DNA of 64,000 bases from Acholoe squamosa (lineage: Eukaryota; Annelida; Polychaeta; Phyllodocida; Polynoidae): NCBI GenBank assembly GCA_949317995.1, contig OX439050.1:52205777-52269776 (forward strand), written 5' to 3'. The notes under the pieces are model-generated. The model had not been told where the DNA came from, did no database searches, and saw only the letters and a list, made by a program, of their open reading frames with translations. Shown piece after piece: positions 47,857 through 59,584 of this stretch. The stretch's first letter is position 1. Each line of letters begins with the position of its first letter. The translations under genes were made by a program, and so were the position numbers.

Positions 47857-48038
47857 GTGAGTGAGTGAGTAATAGATGTTTAACGCCATTTCGACAGCTG
47901 AGGTCATATTCATGGCGAGAACTACATTACACAATTTCACAGAGGAATGTGTCAGTGCCCGCGCATATGTGCACCACACACATCCTGAGGGGATAGAAAA
48001 GAGGAGAAATAGACCCTTTTATGTGGGCTAGGGAGGCC
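47857..48038 (+). mobile_element. SINE-like dispersed repeat, near-complete copy
   Basis: gtgagtgagtgagtaataga, cgccatttcgacagctgagg, cattacacaatttcacagag, catcctgaggggatagaaaa and gacccttttatgtgggctag in order. About 180 bp; I see no A/B box certain enough to assign a polymerase III promoter, so 'SINE-like' is provisional. A fragment follows at 48222-48330. Confidence 0.75.
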
Positions 48039-48074
48039 CGGATGAATACATGTAATACCTGATGTATTTGTCAT

Positions 48075-48175
48075 AATATGGATGGTAAATATCCAGTCTT
48101 CGACATCGAAATCATCAATACAATTAACAATTAACACATCATCATCCTCATCTTTAAAGCTCAAAATTATTAATG
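48075..48175 (-). pseudogene. Decayed copy of a zinc-finger gene segment
   Basis: The minus-strand translation FKDEDDDVLIVN..IDDFDVEDWIF aligns with FNEEEEEDVLMVDD...DAFNTDDWTY of the frame at 50286-51864, with a few residues deleted. The similarity is lost on both sides, and stops appear just upstream. A fragment left by an old duplication is the simplest reading. Confidence 0.5.
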
Positions 48176-48584
48176 ACTATCATGTTGGTACTTAAGAATA
48201 CTCGAATACTTGAAAATATACTATGGCGAGAAAACTACATGGGACAATTTCACGAAATTATGTTAAATTGTGTCTCAGTGCTCTCACCAGATACACAGAG
48301 GAGAAAAGAGGAGTTAGGGACCCTTTTAAGATGGATCCGCCACTGAAAAAAAGATACAAAAGAAGGGACTGGGTCAGAGAATGCAGTGGACAGGAAGGTG
48401 AGGAGGAAGCTAGTGATTGATGTCATAGCGGTCCAAGGATGTTGCAGGTATATGCAGTAGATAGTAATAAGGTACTTTTTACATGGCTTCAACATTGGGT
48501 GGGTGCTAGTATCATGTCTAAATGGTCATATACTCGCAAATTGCACATAGAGGAAGATGTACATTGAACCTAGTACACTGCAAA

Positions 48585-48740
48585 AAAGGTGTTTAAAAAT
48601 ACTCACCAAATTTAAACACCTAAACACTTGAAGTGTTTAGGTGTTTAGCTTTTAAACACTTATTTTCAAACACCTAAACACTGAAGTGTTTAAGTGTTTA
48701 GCATTTAAACACTTGGTTAAACACTTCCTGGTTAAACGTG
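48585..48740. repeat. Self-complementary 'gtgtttaggtgttta' repeat
   Basis: aaacacctaaacacttgaag followed by tgtttaggtgtttagctttt forms a hairpin, repeated twice; the left edge cactgcaaaaaagg resembles a hAT-type MITE end. A related word series continues to about 48980. Confidence 0.7.
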
Positions 48741-48989
48741 TTTAAAACTGAACATGTTTCAGTGATGCCACTTTTCCTGGTTTACCAGGAATTCCTGGTA
48801 TTGTTTTGTCCATGTACTAGACTATATTTATTTCCTGTGAAAGAGTGTCAAAAATTCAATTTTCCTGGATTTTATCAGCCAGAAAGTGGCATCTCTGATG
48901 TTTAGCACTTAAGAAACATTGAGAAAAGTGGAACAAATAAGTGTTTAACCAAGTGTTTAAGTTCTAAACACTAGGGTTTAATCAGAAGA

Positions 48990-49854
48990 GGCCTGGATTG
49001 CCTTCCCAAATAAAATAGTCCAGATAGTAGAGCACTTGAAAATGGAATAGGATAAAAGGACATGGCCATGGAAAACTGCCCCGTACATCCAATATACATG
49101 TACACACCAACAGCTCTTTTCCCCTGAATGCCAGCATGACCCTTCAAGCTGCCAAAGTGATGGGGAAATGAGAAGCTGCTTACAAATATGACTTTCAATA
49201 AACCATTCAAATTCTTTCTGAGAGATTTCTAGTCCATCATTGACTGGAGAAGAGGAAGAAGAGGAGCAAGTTAGCAGACCATTGTCTTGATTGCTAAAGC
49301 CATTTAAACGACTTTGTATAATGTATCAAAATGAGGGGAAACAAGACTGAAGTGAGACAGAAATAACACTGTCTCATTTTCCCAAGAATATGGCCAATGG
49401 ATTAAAACTGGCTCATTTCATGTGCTTGGAGACCTCTAGTTTATCATTGTCTACATGTATGGAGGAATGACAAGGAGTGTGCCAATCCCCAAAAAGAAGT
49501 ATTGACATTGAAAAGCACATAGAGTCGGGACATGAAAGTTCCTGTAGTTAACACCATAGGGCAGAGGAAGAATCTTAGGAAGAGAAAGATGATTTCAAGG
49601 AGTGTATGACATCCCCCCCTGAAATAAAATTGAAGAGTAAATTGACATAATTATGTCCCTTAACTGTGCTGATCTTGCCATCAGGCTATGGACATGTCCA
49701 ATAGCTGACTCCCTGCTTCCCTGGTGACCCACAGCATGATATTGGTTTTATAGAATGGAGACGAGGAAGAGAAAGATGAAAAAAAAACATTAAGAAGATT
49801 AAGGATGAAGGGCAATGTGTGTGTGGTTAGCTATTACTATTAGAGACTGAGACC

Positions 49855-49856
<2 letters not shown>
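48990..49856. other. Unique sequence, no gene seen
   Basis: No frame or splice-site pair that I can support. Confidence 0.4.

Positions 49857-49911
<55 letters not shown>
49857..49911. repeat. (GA)n microsatellite
   Basis: About 27 GA dinucleotides joined to a SINE-like copy, the same association as at 33508-33625. Confidence 0.95.
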
Positions 49912-49913
<2 letters not shown>

Positions 49914-50073
49914 CTCCCCTATTCCTCTCAAAAGGGTATTTAACTCCTCTTTCCTATCCCCTCTGTGTGTCTGGTGAACACTCAATGTGTCATTGATGCA
50001 TTCATCTGTGAAATTGTGTAATGTAGTTTTCTCACCAAAATATGACCTTAGCTGACAAAATGGCGTTCAACAT
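49912..50073 (-). mobile_element. SINE-like dispersed repeat
   Basis: Reverse copy: ctcctctttcctatcccctc, gtgaaattgtgtaatgtagt and gacaaaatggcgttcaacat in order. Confidence 0.65.
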
Positions 50074-50285
50074 GGATTCACTTCTAGAAAGAGGGTGTCC
50101 CATCACAGATTTTTGGTGCAATGAATTTTACCTAATTTGAACATGATTATGATTTATTAACCCTATTAAACGATTTAAAAAAGATTCCTTATGAATTTTG
50201 AATATATTATTGAGTCACATTCATTTTGAAGAATACCATAGTGTTTCCAGTCGAATGTCAAATCCCAAATTGTTCATAAATTATT

Positions 50286-51864
50286 TTACATGTTTACATC
50301 CCTTAGCATTTCCATGTGTGCTTTGATGTGCATAACAAATGAAAACGAACCCATTATATCCTCTTTGCATCTTGGGCAGCTGTAGGTCCAGTCGTCAGTA
50401 TTGAAGGCATCGTTGTAGTTACTGCCGTCGTCAACCATTAGCACATCCTCCTCCTCCTCCTCATTAAAATCGTCAGTAATAGTCACCACAGTGTCATCTT
50501 CATCTCTTGATTTCTGCAGAAACTGGATCTGACTAGGGCTAAGATCATTCATGTTAGAAATATGCACAAGGCTTCTGCTTTTTGAGCTGTTATTGCCAAA
50601 GAGATTGACAAGTTCCTGGTGGGTCTTCAGGCAGTTGCCTTGAGAAGAATAAGTCAATAAAGAATTGTCACATCTGTCAATTTAGGCTTGAGTAAGAGGT
50701 GATGTGAAAGAGGGATCAGACTGTTGATTATCGTTAAAGTAATGTTCGTCAATAGTTTGTGCAGTAGATAAGTCAACATACCTGAGCTTAGGCGTAGTTT
50801 TAACAAAAGCAATTTTCTTTCTGTGAATGCTATTGATATTACATAATGAGTGGCTCTTAACTTCAGAAGTACAGATCTCTGTTGAGGATTTCTCACTGAT
50901 GCATTTTCTCCCTTTAAATCCATTGCCGTCAGGCACATTCTGGGTAGATGCTGGAAGACTGTTTCTATACACACAGACCCTTTTGACACGATGAACCAGC
51001 AAACATTTGAGGGAAAATGGTCTTTTGCAGAAATGACATCTGAACCCAGACTGTCTTTTTATTCGTTTGTGTCGGTAGTCTTTCTGCCTTCTTTGATTCT
51101 TGAATAATCGGTGAATAGTTCCTTGTTCTGGGGGCCCCACTGGACTGCTTTTAACTCCTTGGTATTGTGCTGTGTTATTTCTATCCAACTTATCTATAAG
51201 TTCACCTCTTTCTTTATCCTCTTGCAGGTTACTCTGGATATGTACAATTGTGTTTTCCTCTGAATGAACCACTGGAAGATGTCTTAGCACAGTCATTATA
51301 CCTGTAGCTCTTTGTTCCTGGATCTTCTCGGTTCTTTTCTTTTCTTGTCTGGTCAATGGGAGTACCTCTATGTGAGGGCCCAGTTTTATCACACATTTGC
51401 ATAGAGTTCTGAGGACGGTTCTTGATGCTATGTCTCTGTTCCGCCACTTCACTTGAACTCTCGATGTTTCTTATAGTCTTATCTCCTTTTTCAACACTTG
51501 GTTCTATTTGTCCTATTAGTTTGTCTACAGAAGCCTCATCAAGCAATACTGCATTGCAATCAGTGGATTTGTACATTTCTTTGGTATCCTTGCTTTTTGG
51601 TAATGGACTTTCCTTCAGTGGGTTTTTTGTTATTGAATATTCTGCAAACACATTTTCTTTCAATGACCTTTCTTTCGGTGGGCTCTTTGTTGAGGGACTT
51701 TCTGTCAATGGACTTTCTTTTGATGAACTTTCTAATGGCTGTTCTGTGAAAAGACCTTCCTTCACTAGACTTTCTGTCAATGGAATTTTTCTTGATAGAC
51801 TTCCTTGTGATGGACATATGACTAAGTCACTTCCAGTTAATGAAGTCAGGGTCTCTTGTGCAGT
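50286..51864 (-). pseudogene. Zinc-finger protein coding sequence with stop and frame change
   Basis: From 51864 to about 51320 one frame encodes a Ser/Lys/Glu/Pro-rich region with repeated ESPLTESPSTKSPPKE-like units. A neighbouring frame then continues convincingly, with FRCHFCKRPFSLKCLLVHRV (C-x2-C-x12-H, last ligand probably Cys), to a TAA at 50682-50684. The same frame resumes directly after that stop and runs to 50286, with an acidic EEEEED stretch and a classical C2H2 finger, CPRCKEDIMGSFSFVMHIKA (C-x2-C-x12-H-x3-H). One indel near 51300-51400 and one stop therefore break about 520 codons. Decayed gene or processed copy is likeliest; introns hiding both lesions, or assembly error, remain possible. 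Zinc fingers suggest DNA or RNA binding. Confidence 0.6.
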
Positions 51865-53006
51865 TTATGTGATATTTTGTTGATTGGGCCTGAACCTTTT
51901 CTTCAGTTTTCTTTGTGTTCCCTTATTACTATGAACAGTCCGAACATGCTGCTCACAGTTTTGTTCTCGTGAAAATTGTAAATTCTCTATAAATGGATCA
52001 TTTTCAGTAAAAATGGAATAATTCTGAGCAAACCACTGAATTCCCCATCAAAAATTGACCTCAGCCATTTTTTTGGTATATTTTTCAGCATTTTCCTCAT
52101 ACACTGCCCCCTGGTGGCCAAATACAGAACTAGAAATCGCCAACTCAATTCACCAGGACCAATACTTAATTAATGTTGGTTAATAGTGTATTTCAAAGAA
52201 TGCATCTCCAGATCTAACATACATCGCAAGAAAATATAAATCATTAGATAAATCTTAGAGGTTAGGAGTGATTGACGTGGGGTGCAGGGGCGTGCACCCC
52301 CCCCCCTTTTGTCAGTAGCTAAGAGTTTGATTCCCTCTTTTAACCCCCAAAATGTAACCAAAGAGGTTCTTAAACAAGAGAATCTTGGACCCGCCACTGT
52401 AATTACATACCTTGATGCATTCTCTGTAACTCACTACAGTTTCAACAAATCTCTTACTACTGTAAAGGTAATCAATATCAGATTGATATCCTAGAATCCT
52501 GCTTCCCATTCTATCTATAATAAAGATCACGTCCAAAAACATATACATACCTTGTCATATTGTGCTGTCGTTACTGATGCATGCAGTGTGTCTAATGATT
52601 GCTGGCTGTTCACTCACTGCCACATCACCCCCCCCCCCCCCTGCCCCTCCTTTATAATAGTCCCTTCACTACTCCAGGTGTTACGCCAAACCTTTAACCC
52701 TATAAGTGCAGAATGGTGTATTAAACTAGTGCCCATTGGTTGGCTAGATGCATAAAAAATGCTCTCCTAAAATCATTTTATGAGAGCATTTCTTATTAAC
52801 TTTTGTATTTATTCTTTAGGCACATAACGCTGATGTGTATCTGATTGACATCCTTTGAAAAACTCCAAGTGATATGGTAATTTCATGTCAATACAAATTC
52901 TATTCAATTCATTTATTGGAACAGCACTGATGAGTAGACTCAGAGTGAGTAGGCTGTATCCATGTATCGTGCTGACCTTAGAGAGTTGAAACCCTCCTAT
53001 TTGTAT
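51865..53006. other. Unique and repeat-derived sequence, no gene seen
   Basis: A C-run and hAT-like end (ttggacccgccactgta near 52387) and a second C-run at 52627. No supported exon. Confidence 0.4.
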
Positions 53007-53277
53007 GAATGCATCACTGGTGAGTTGACTCACCAAATGAGGATACAGAATTAACACACTACAGAATCAAATTTGAATGCATCACTGGTGAGTTGACTCA
53101 CCAAATGAGGATACAGAATTAACACACTACCGAATCAAATTTGAATGCATCACTGGTGAGTAGACTCATAACAAATGAGGATACAGAATTAGCACACTAC
53201 AGAATCAAATTTGAATGCATCACTGGTGAGTTGACTCACCAAATGAGGATACAGAATTAACACACTACCGAATCAAA
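53007..53277. repeat. 68-bp tandem repeat, four copies
   Basis: Unit contains gcatcactggtgagttgact and ggatacagaattaacacact; starts at 53007, 53075, 53143 and 53213. A half-unit relative lies at about 52925. Confidence 0.95.
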
Positions 53278-54135
53278 GACTGTATAGGGCTATAACATGT
53301 AGATCTAATACCCATTTTACTTGTCATGATACATGCATACAGCCCTGGTGCGTAACTCGCCAGCATTGCAGTCATGCACCATGCCCATTGGAGCATCATT
53401 CCAACTCTCTTAAACCATGGGGTCGCCATGATGCATGATGCAGTAATGCATCAGCTGCCCTTAAAGGGGTTTAACCATGCAGTTCCTTATAGGCTACACC
53501 TTGTAGGTAACCATTTCCTACATTGCTGGTTGTACTCCCCATTATTTTAGACTACTCGCACTTTTAACAATATGGACGTAAATAAGTGAAAATGCCTTAT
53601 CTACAGACAAGTAAATGGATTAATTACATTACAGATTACTACTCAGATTACACCACTCTATTCTTTGCATTCTACTTCAGGCTTTGTCGAGAAATAAGGG
53701 AATCGTGGGATTGAGATATTGAGACAGGTTGATCATTAGGGTGCTAGGGTGCCCTCTTGTGAGTAAGGGTTAAAACAGGTGGTGATTAACTGGCAACTTC
53801 TTAGACATGGCCTGCCTGTATGATGTCATCAAACATACAGGCAGGTCGCCAGCCAATGAATGCTTAGGCCTACACTATATTCTCACTCTGATGCCCATCG
53901 ATTTTGCTGCACATCTCATTTTGATATAGATATCAAAACTTCAAGTCACCTGCTGACGCATATTGATGTTGTTCCCAATATAGACAATTCGTGTTGATTA
54001 ATTAGCGAAATGCTACATTACACAGCATGATTTTTATACCATGATTGGCAGCTGGCAGGCTCCAGTCCTGGGAATGCCACGATCTATGTACATTTTAAAG
54101 TATCATGACTCACCCTCTACAGATGAAACCATGAC

Positions 54136-55854
54136 TACCGTAATTTCTCGCGTACAAGGCGCGTCTTATACGCGAGGTTTTAGTTCTCCCTGGATCCAGA
54201 AGGGGGACACCAAGACCTTCATTTTGATATGTTACACTCCCACTAAGTCATACTATGACATAGAGGGGTTCAGGAGGTTCCAGTGTACAATGGTGTAAGA
54301 GAAATCCATAATGGATAATAATGTGTGACCAGCAGTGCCGACAATGATAGGATATGTAAAGTAATTTAATAGAGAGGCGAAGAAAAAGGCAGTAAGGCAA
54401 GACAAAGTGATTAATGTTTATTGACAAACGAAATGAGTTGATGGCGTGTTCCACAGGAATTAGGGTATAAATTGTGATGTTCAAGTCTATAATGAGATTT
54501 GAGACGGAAGGCTTGATGGCTCCAGTCGAGAGATGAAGGAGATAAACTTCCGAAATCCCATCTGAAAATGAAAGAGATAATTAGTTTAGGACCAGTAGAA
54601 CTGGAGGGATTAATGATGAATAATGGGAAGAAGAATATTAGATTAAGACATAACTACTTTATAAAGTTGAGCAATAAAAGGGAAATAAAAATGAGATAGT
54701 AATGTCATGAGACAAATACATGTCTCTGCGCAGGCGCGCCGAGATGACAATAATCCTCAAATAATATATTTGTGGAATTCAGAGTAGGAGACGAGGAGTT
54801 CATTCAGAGGGAGCATGGAGACAACATTGAAAGTTGGGCACTCATATCTAAGCTAACTGTTAACAGCTAGATACCATTAGATCACAACAGAAAGCAGCCT
54901 ACACATGTTAAGGAAAGGAGCATTATAGTAGTGGAGATTCAACATGCACATTTAGTGATAACATCCTCACCTTTCACAGCGGAGTAGATCTAGAAGTTAC
55001 TCAGACATAAGCAGTTGGGACTTAGAACAACAATGCCTGGGAATGATAGGGTTTCAACTTATGAACTTAATACAAAATGGAGATAGAAATTAATAGCAGT
55101 AATTAACATTGACGGACTCCAGGCCTGAGAAGGGCCTCTCCCTCCCCATGCAGGGATCATCCCTGTGTGGACTTAGGATCCACATTAAAGTTGGACTATC
55201 ATAACAACTAATAAGACTCTCCATGTGAGTACACTGCATTGCTTAATTAGAAGTTGAATTGGACCAAACTTGCCTGCTGCCTTGCCTGCTGTGTGATAAT
55301 ATGTGATTTTAGGAAGTGGGAGTTATTGCTAATGAGCTTTACTAGGAAGAGGAAATAAAGATTATTATGATCAGACTGTATTAACCAAAGGATATGATGG
55401 AGTGTTTATCGTCGGAAGAGTGCCGAAGCCTTTAATGAACCTTTGTACCTTTGTACTGCTTGATGTGTGAGTGGCCGAGGAGAGGAATCAATAAAAGTCT
55501 TCAGTCAGGAGGTATCTCTCACTAGTTTTATTTGAGTAGGATCAGTGCACAGCTTGATATGTGTACTGGGCTGAGGTAGTGACACACTCTACCCATTATA
55601 AGGAGCTAGCTCAAACCCACAAACATACTTTGATACATCTATATGCAGTGATTAGAAAACAAAGCAAAACAACATCAGATTAATAGAGTAAACACACAGT
55701 ACACCAGGATGTTTTAGCTACACATAGCTTTTTGAATTTTGAAAATCCATTAAGTTGAACAAAAGTTATGAATTTTTAATTTTTTTGACCATATTCTGAA
55801 ACTCTGGGTGCGCCTTATACGCGGGATGCGCCTTATACGCGGGAGATTACGGTA
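54136..55854. mobile_element. Mariner-type MITE split by an LTR insertion
   Basis: The left end taccgtaatttctcgcgtac and right end acgcgggagattacggta are inverted. The left 145 bp and right 150 bp match, in reverse, the complete 296-bp copy at 11951-12246. The extra 1.4 kb between them is the element at 54284-55703. Confidence 0.8.
54284..55703. mobile_element. Probable solo LTR (1420 bp) nested in a MITE
   Basis: Starts TGTACAATGG and ends CACAGTACA, with the short inverted TGTAC/GTACA ends typical of LTRs. The host MITE sequence CCAG is present on both sides (54280-54283 and 55704-55707), fitting a 4-bp target duplication. A plus-strand AATAAA at 55490-55495 lies about 200 bp before the end, as in an R/U5 region. 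No gag or pol is present. Orientation is probably plus. Confidence 0.7.
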
Positions 55855-56205
55855 CTGCTAATAACTATTGTGTGCTAGGCAGTGTAAGTGAGGGATTACG
55901 GTATGTCAAATAACTTCCTTCTAAGCCCGTGTTCACTCTCCAGAGGGCAAAGATAGGTTACCTGAAGTGGCATGCTAAGTATGTAAGATACGTTTCCCAA
56001 CATCACCTGTGATAGTTTTTTTTTTCAAACCAGTTCGAGAGGGGCCGCACATTTTCTTTAATGTGATGAGGTCGGTTAGATTTTCGTATATATAATTACA
56101 TTCCCTTTGTTTTGCCCCCCCATAACACCATGTCTCGGGGGTCTAAAAGGGGTGGTCTATGGGTCAGGCAGGAAACTTTGCTCTATTGTCCACAATTCCC
56201 CATCC
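55855..56205. other. Unique sequence upstream of gene C
   Basis: Contains a short fragment resembling MITE ends (gagggattacggta). Nothing else recognised. Confidence 0.4.
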
Positions 56206-56414
56206 ATTGTAAAAAAAAATAACTATTCCACCAGGGATACTTGTAAAACAGCGAACCACTGTGATTGTATGGTAGGGAACCAGTGTTTTTTTTGTTGTTG
56301 TTGTTTGTTGTTGTTGTTGTTGTTGTTTTTGTTTGTTTTTCATAAAAAGCCCCAGGTGGCAGTACAGTGGTACACAAATGTACAAGGAGTCGCTGTGTAA
56401 ATGGTTTTACAGTG
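56206..56414. mobile_element. hAT-like MITE with 'cactgtaaaa' ends
   Basis: attgtaaaaaaaaataacta at the left and ggttttacagtgta at the right are imperfect inverted ends. Internal (TTG)n tract and ggtggcagtacagtggtaca; a relative is at about 38828-39010. Confidence 0.6.
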
Positions 56415-56802
56415 TACATTTTGCAACATCCTCCTTGGCTACAGAGGTCACATTTCCAATTATAAAGAGTCATGCTAACGTCCATTTTCAGGGGGTCTAG
56501 AGGGGCACACGCCCCCCCCCCTTACAGGAGAGCCCCCTAGATCTGTTCCTGCAAAGCACCCCTTTAATGGGAGAAATTGAACTCCCTACATAATGTGTAT
56601 GGCACAACATCGTGACCTGTCTGCTACGGTCCAAGGAAGATGAATGTCGGATAGATAGTTCTACTACTTCCCTCTAGGCCAGAATTATTAAACGATTCTG
56701 TGACACATATTATTACCTGTATACCAAACATAGACTACGTACCAAACAGTACAACGTCACTATTTGCAAAACAAACACCAATAGCAATAGAAACCTAGAG
56801 AA

Positions 56803-59430
56803 ATGGACCCAAAGGAGACTGAGTACAGTTATATTGATGATGGATACAGCAATGTTATGAACGAGCCTCATCATTATGAACATCTCAGGAAAGGCAGAGG
56901 AGAGAGTGCTAAACAAGCACATGATAGCAAAACGCATATTCGATCCAAGACAGTGGGGAATTCTACGACAAAGACCGACCGGGGTAAATGCAAATGCCCC
57001 CGTTGGTGGGCGTGGCTGTTGATTGTTCTCTGTCTTGTAATCATTGCTGGGTTGGCTGCTGTCTTGGCTCTCCTAGGTAAGTGTACCTGTATGCTAAATA
57101 TCTTTGGAAAGTCCCACGTGAGGAAGGCCATGTAGATCTATAGATTATATAGACAGAGGTTGATGAGGTTATCGTGTAGTTCCAAACTGAAGCATATATT
57201 TCTTGAGACAGAGCCGAGTGAAACAACTCTCAGTTATAGGAACCATCTGAGTGCACCTCCTCTTTTATCTCTTGTAAATGTGGTCAGATATATTATTCAA
57301 AACGCCATTTGATCTGCGTAAAGAAAAGATTACAGCAGGATTTTAGGACCACTTGGGGTTCAGTTTTCGGCCATGGAATATAGGACAGGATTATTGTTCA
57401 GACCCGAAGAATACAGAACCTGTAGGATTCCTGTGTTACATTCCATTTACCATACAATACAAAAAGGATATTATCATGAGATAGGTATGATCCAACAAAA
57501 ATGGACCATTTAAATCCACACTCTCTTAACGTTATGGGGGATATGACCTGCTGGTTTTGCCCCCTTTTATATACTGCCATCTATAGGTATAGATAATACA
57601 ATTTATGATATCATAGCACACACTTCCATGATAACAAAGATGATTAATTTTGGGTATCTTTGGCAGTTTTCCCAAAGCAGAACAGTCAAATGGACCCCAC
57701 ACCCACAGCAAGAAGTTCTACTATCTCTGGTATCTACACAACATCCCCCAGACCACCTCAGGGTACCCTAACTACATCATCAGTGCCCACACTCACTGAC
57801 TGCCAAGCTCTGCACAATGCGGGTTATACAACATCAGGTGTATACACTATATCACCAGATGGTACGAGGACAATGACTGTGTACTGTGAACAGGATGAGG
57901 ATGGAGGAGGATGGACGGTCTGTACTTTTCCTTTTCTTTTGGTCCTTTAAGGGCCGTTGATGCATTAATGCATCATGCCCATGATGCACCAATGAAGTGC
58001 TGGTGAGACTGCTCAACAGATCGTCATTAGAGCATCATGCCAACCCCTGGGTGTGCATGTATTGACCCTGTAGGGTCGGTATGATGCTCCAATAAAATGC
58101 TGGCAAGCAGTCTCGTCCACACTTCATTGGTGCATCATGACGACCAATGGGCATGATGCACTCCTGCATCAGGGGATTTAAAGGGTTAGTGTATAGGCCT
58201 ACATGTTGTACATCATTATATTAAAGCTTAACTAAAATTTATAAGACATTTTCTTCCCCCATGCATAGGCTGTTGAACGCTTAGCTGGGTATGTTTTCCC
58301 TAATAGACTAGAATCAAAATGAGCTTTTGAGGCATTTCAGAGTAAGGTTTGATAACATATGCCAAAGAAGCTAAAAGTTTCGCAAGGGATGTTTTCTCTC
58401 ATTATTGTCATGCTACATGGATGCAGACTTGGTCATTGTATTCAATAGTACCACGATGTCCATGCACCATGGTGATCAAATTAGGCGTGATTCTCTGATG
58501 CAGTACCGATCAGAAGATGGCCAAAGCTGCATCGGTGCATCATGGTCTATGGTACTGGAGGCATCACCCTGTTCTTAAAGGGCCAATAAATCTAATCTGG
58601 TGAACTCTTCTCTAAGGTTTTCCAACAAAGACAGAATGGCAATGAGGATTTCTTCAGAAATTGGAATGACTACAAAATTGGTTTTGGTGATCCCAATGTT
58701 GAGTTTTGGCTTGGTAATGATAATATCCATGTCCTGACTGCTGGCCGAGGGCAGAAACTAAAGATTATTATGACACATCCTAACACAACTCAGTTCCATG
58801 TGAGTTCCTCTTCATTTTGGATTGAGGATGAAAGCAAGAAATATATACTTCGCGTCTCAGGATTTCAGTCTCCATATCCATTGAGTAAGTAAATGATTAG
58901 TTATCACTACATAAATTCAAAAGAAACATATCAGGGATAAATTTGATTACTGTATTGGGCCATTGGGCAAAGTAAAGTAGCCATTCCTTGTAGTCAAATG
59001 GTAAACGCATGTTCAGAATCTGAAGTAGCTTTACAAAAATTCATAGCGGCATAATATCGATCCATCTATGTCTTAAAGTGACACAGAACATATTTCCTTT
59101 CAGTAAAAACATTCAATGAAACAAGAATCTACACAATGTACTAAAATCTATCCCAAATCACGATAACCGATGTTATACATTACAGATGATTGCATGGATT
59201 TTCACGCCAATCAACATTTTTCTACGAATGATAGGGACACTGAGATACAGGGTGTGAGGACCTGTGCAAAGACATTCTCTGGTGGTTGGTGGTATCAGTC
59301 TCCTTATTGTTACTGTGCTAACCTAAACGGACTCTACAGGGGCACGGCATGGACAGGGATCATCTGGTATGGTTTCACAGGGGCTGATACTTCACTCACA
59401 TCTGTGAGAATGATGGTGAAAACAGTGTAA
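56803..59430 (+). CDS. Gene C: type II membrane fibrinogen-like receptor, 345 aa, four exons
   Basis: Exons 56803-57076, 57667-57917, 58617-58884 and 59186-59430 join in phase (1,0,1) to 1038 nt ending TAA, all with gt/ag introns. Residues 1-69 are cytoplasmic and hold Y8SYI, DDGY15SNV and Y25EHL; CKCPRWW then leads into a transmembrane helix (about 70-91). A short Thr/Ser/Pro stalk (93-135) follows. Residues 136-345 are a full fibrinogen-related domain: DCQALHNAGY, GGGWTVFQQRQNGNEDFFRN, FWLGNDNIHVLT, the Ca-site region FSTNDRDTE, CAKTFSGGWWY and the terminal VRMMVK. Overall layout matches FIBCD1-type membrane lectins that bind acetylated sugars on microbes; true ligand unknown. The start is the first ATG of the open frame. 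The tail motif resembles the hemITAM of CLEC-2 and Dectin-1. Confidence 0.92.
57957..58190. repeat. Inverted 'gatgcattaatgcatcatg' repeat in gene C intron 2
   Basis: The left arm with gatgcattaatgcatcatgc and the right arm with atgcactcctgcatcagggg are inverted relatives; similar words occur at 53360-53470 and 58490-58580. It probably is a MITE family. Confidence 0.5.
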
Positions 59431-59523
59431 AATAGGTTAAGAACATCAGGAGGTTTTGTCTCAATGGTATCAAACCTTAGCAGCAGCGTACCTTATTATA
59501 TTACATCCCAATGCCGATTTTAG

Positions 59524-59584
<61 letters not shown>

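Noticed and set aside
53007..53277. CRISPR-like array of 68-bp units
   Set aside because: The whole unit is repeated; there are no variable spacers.
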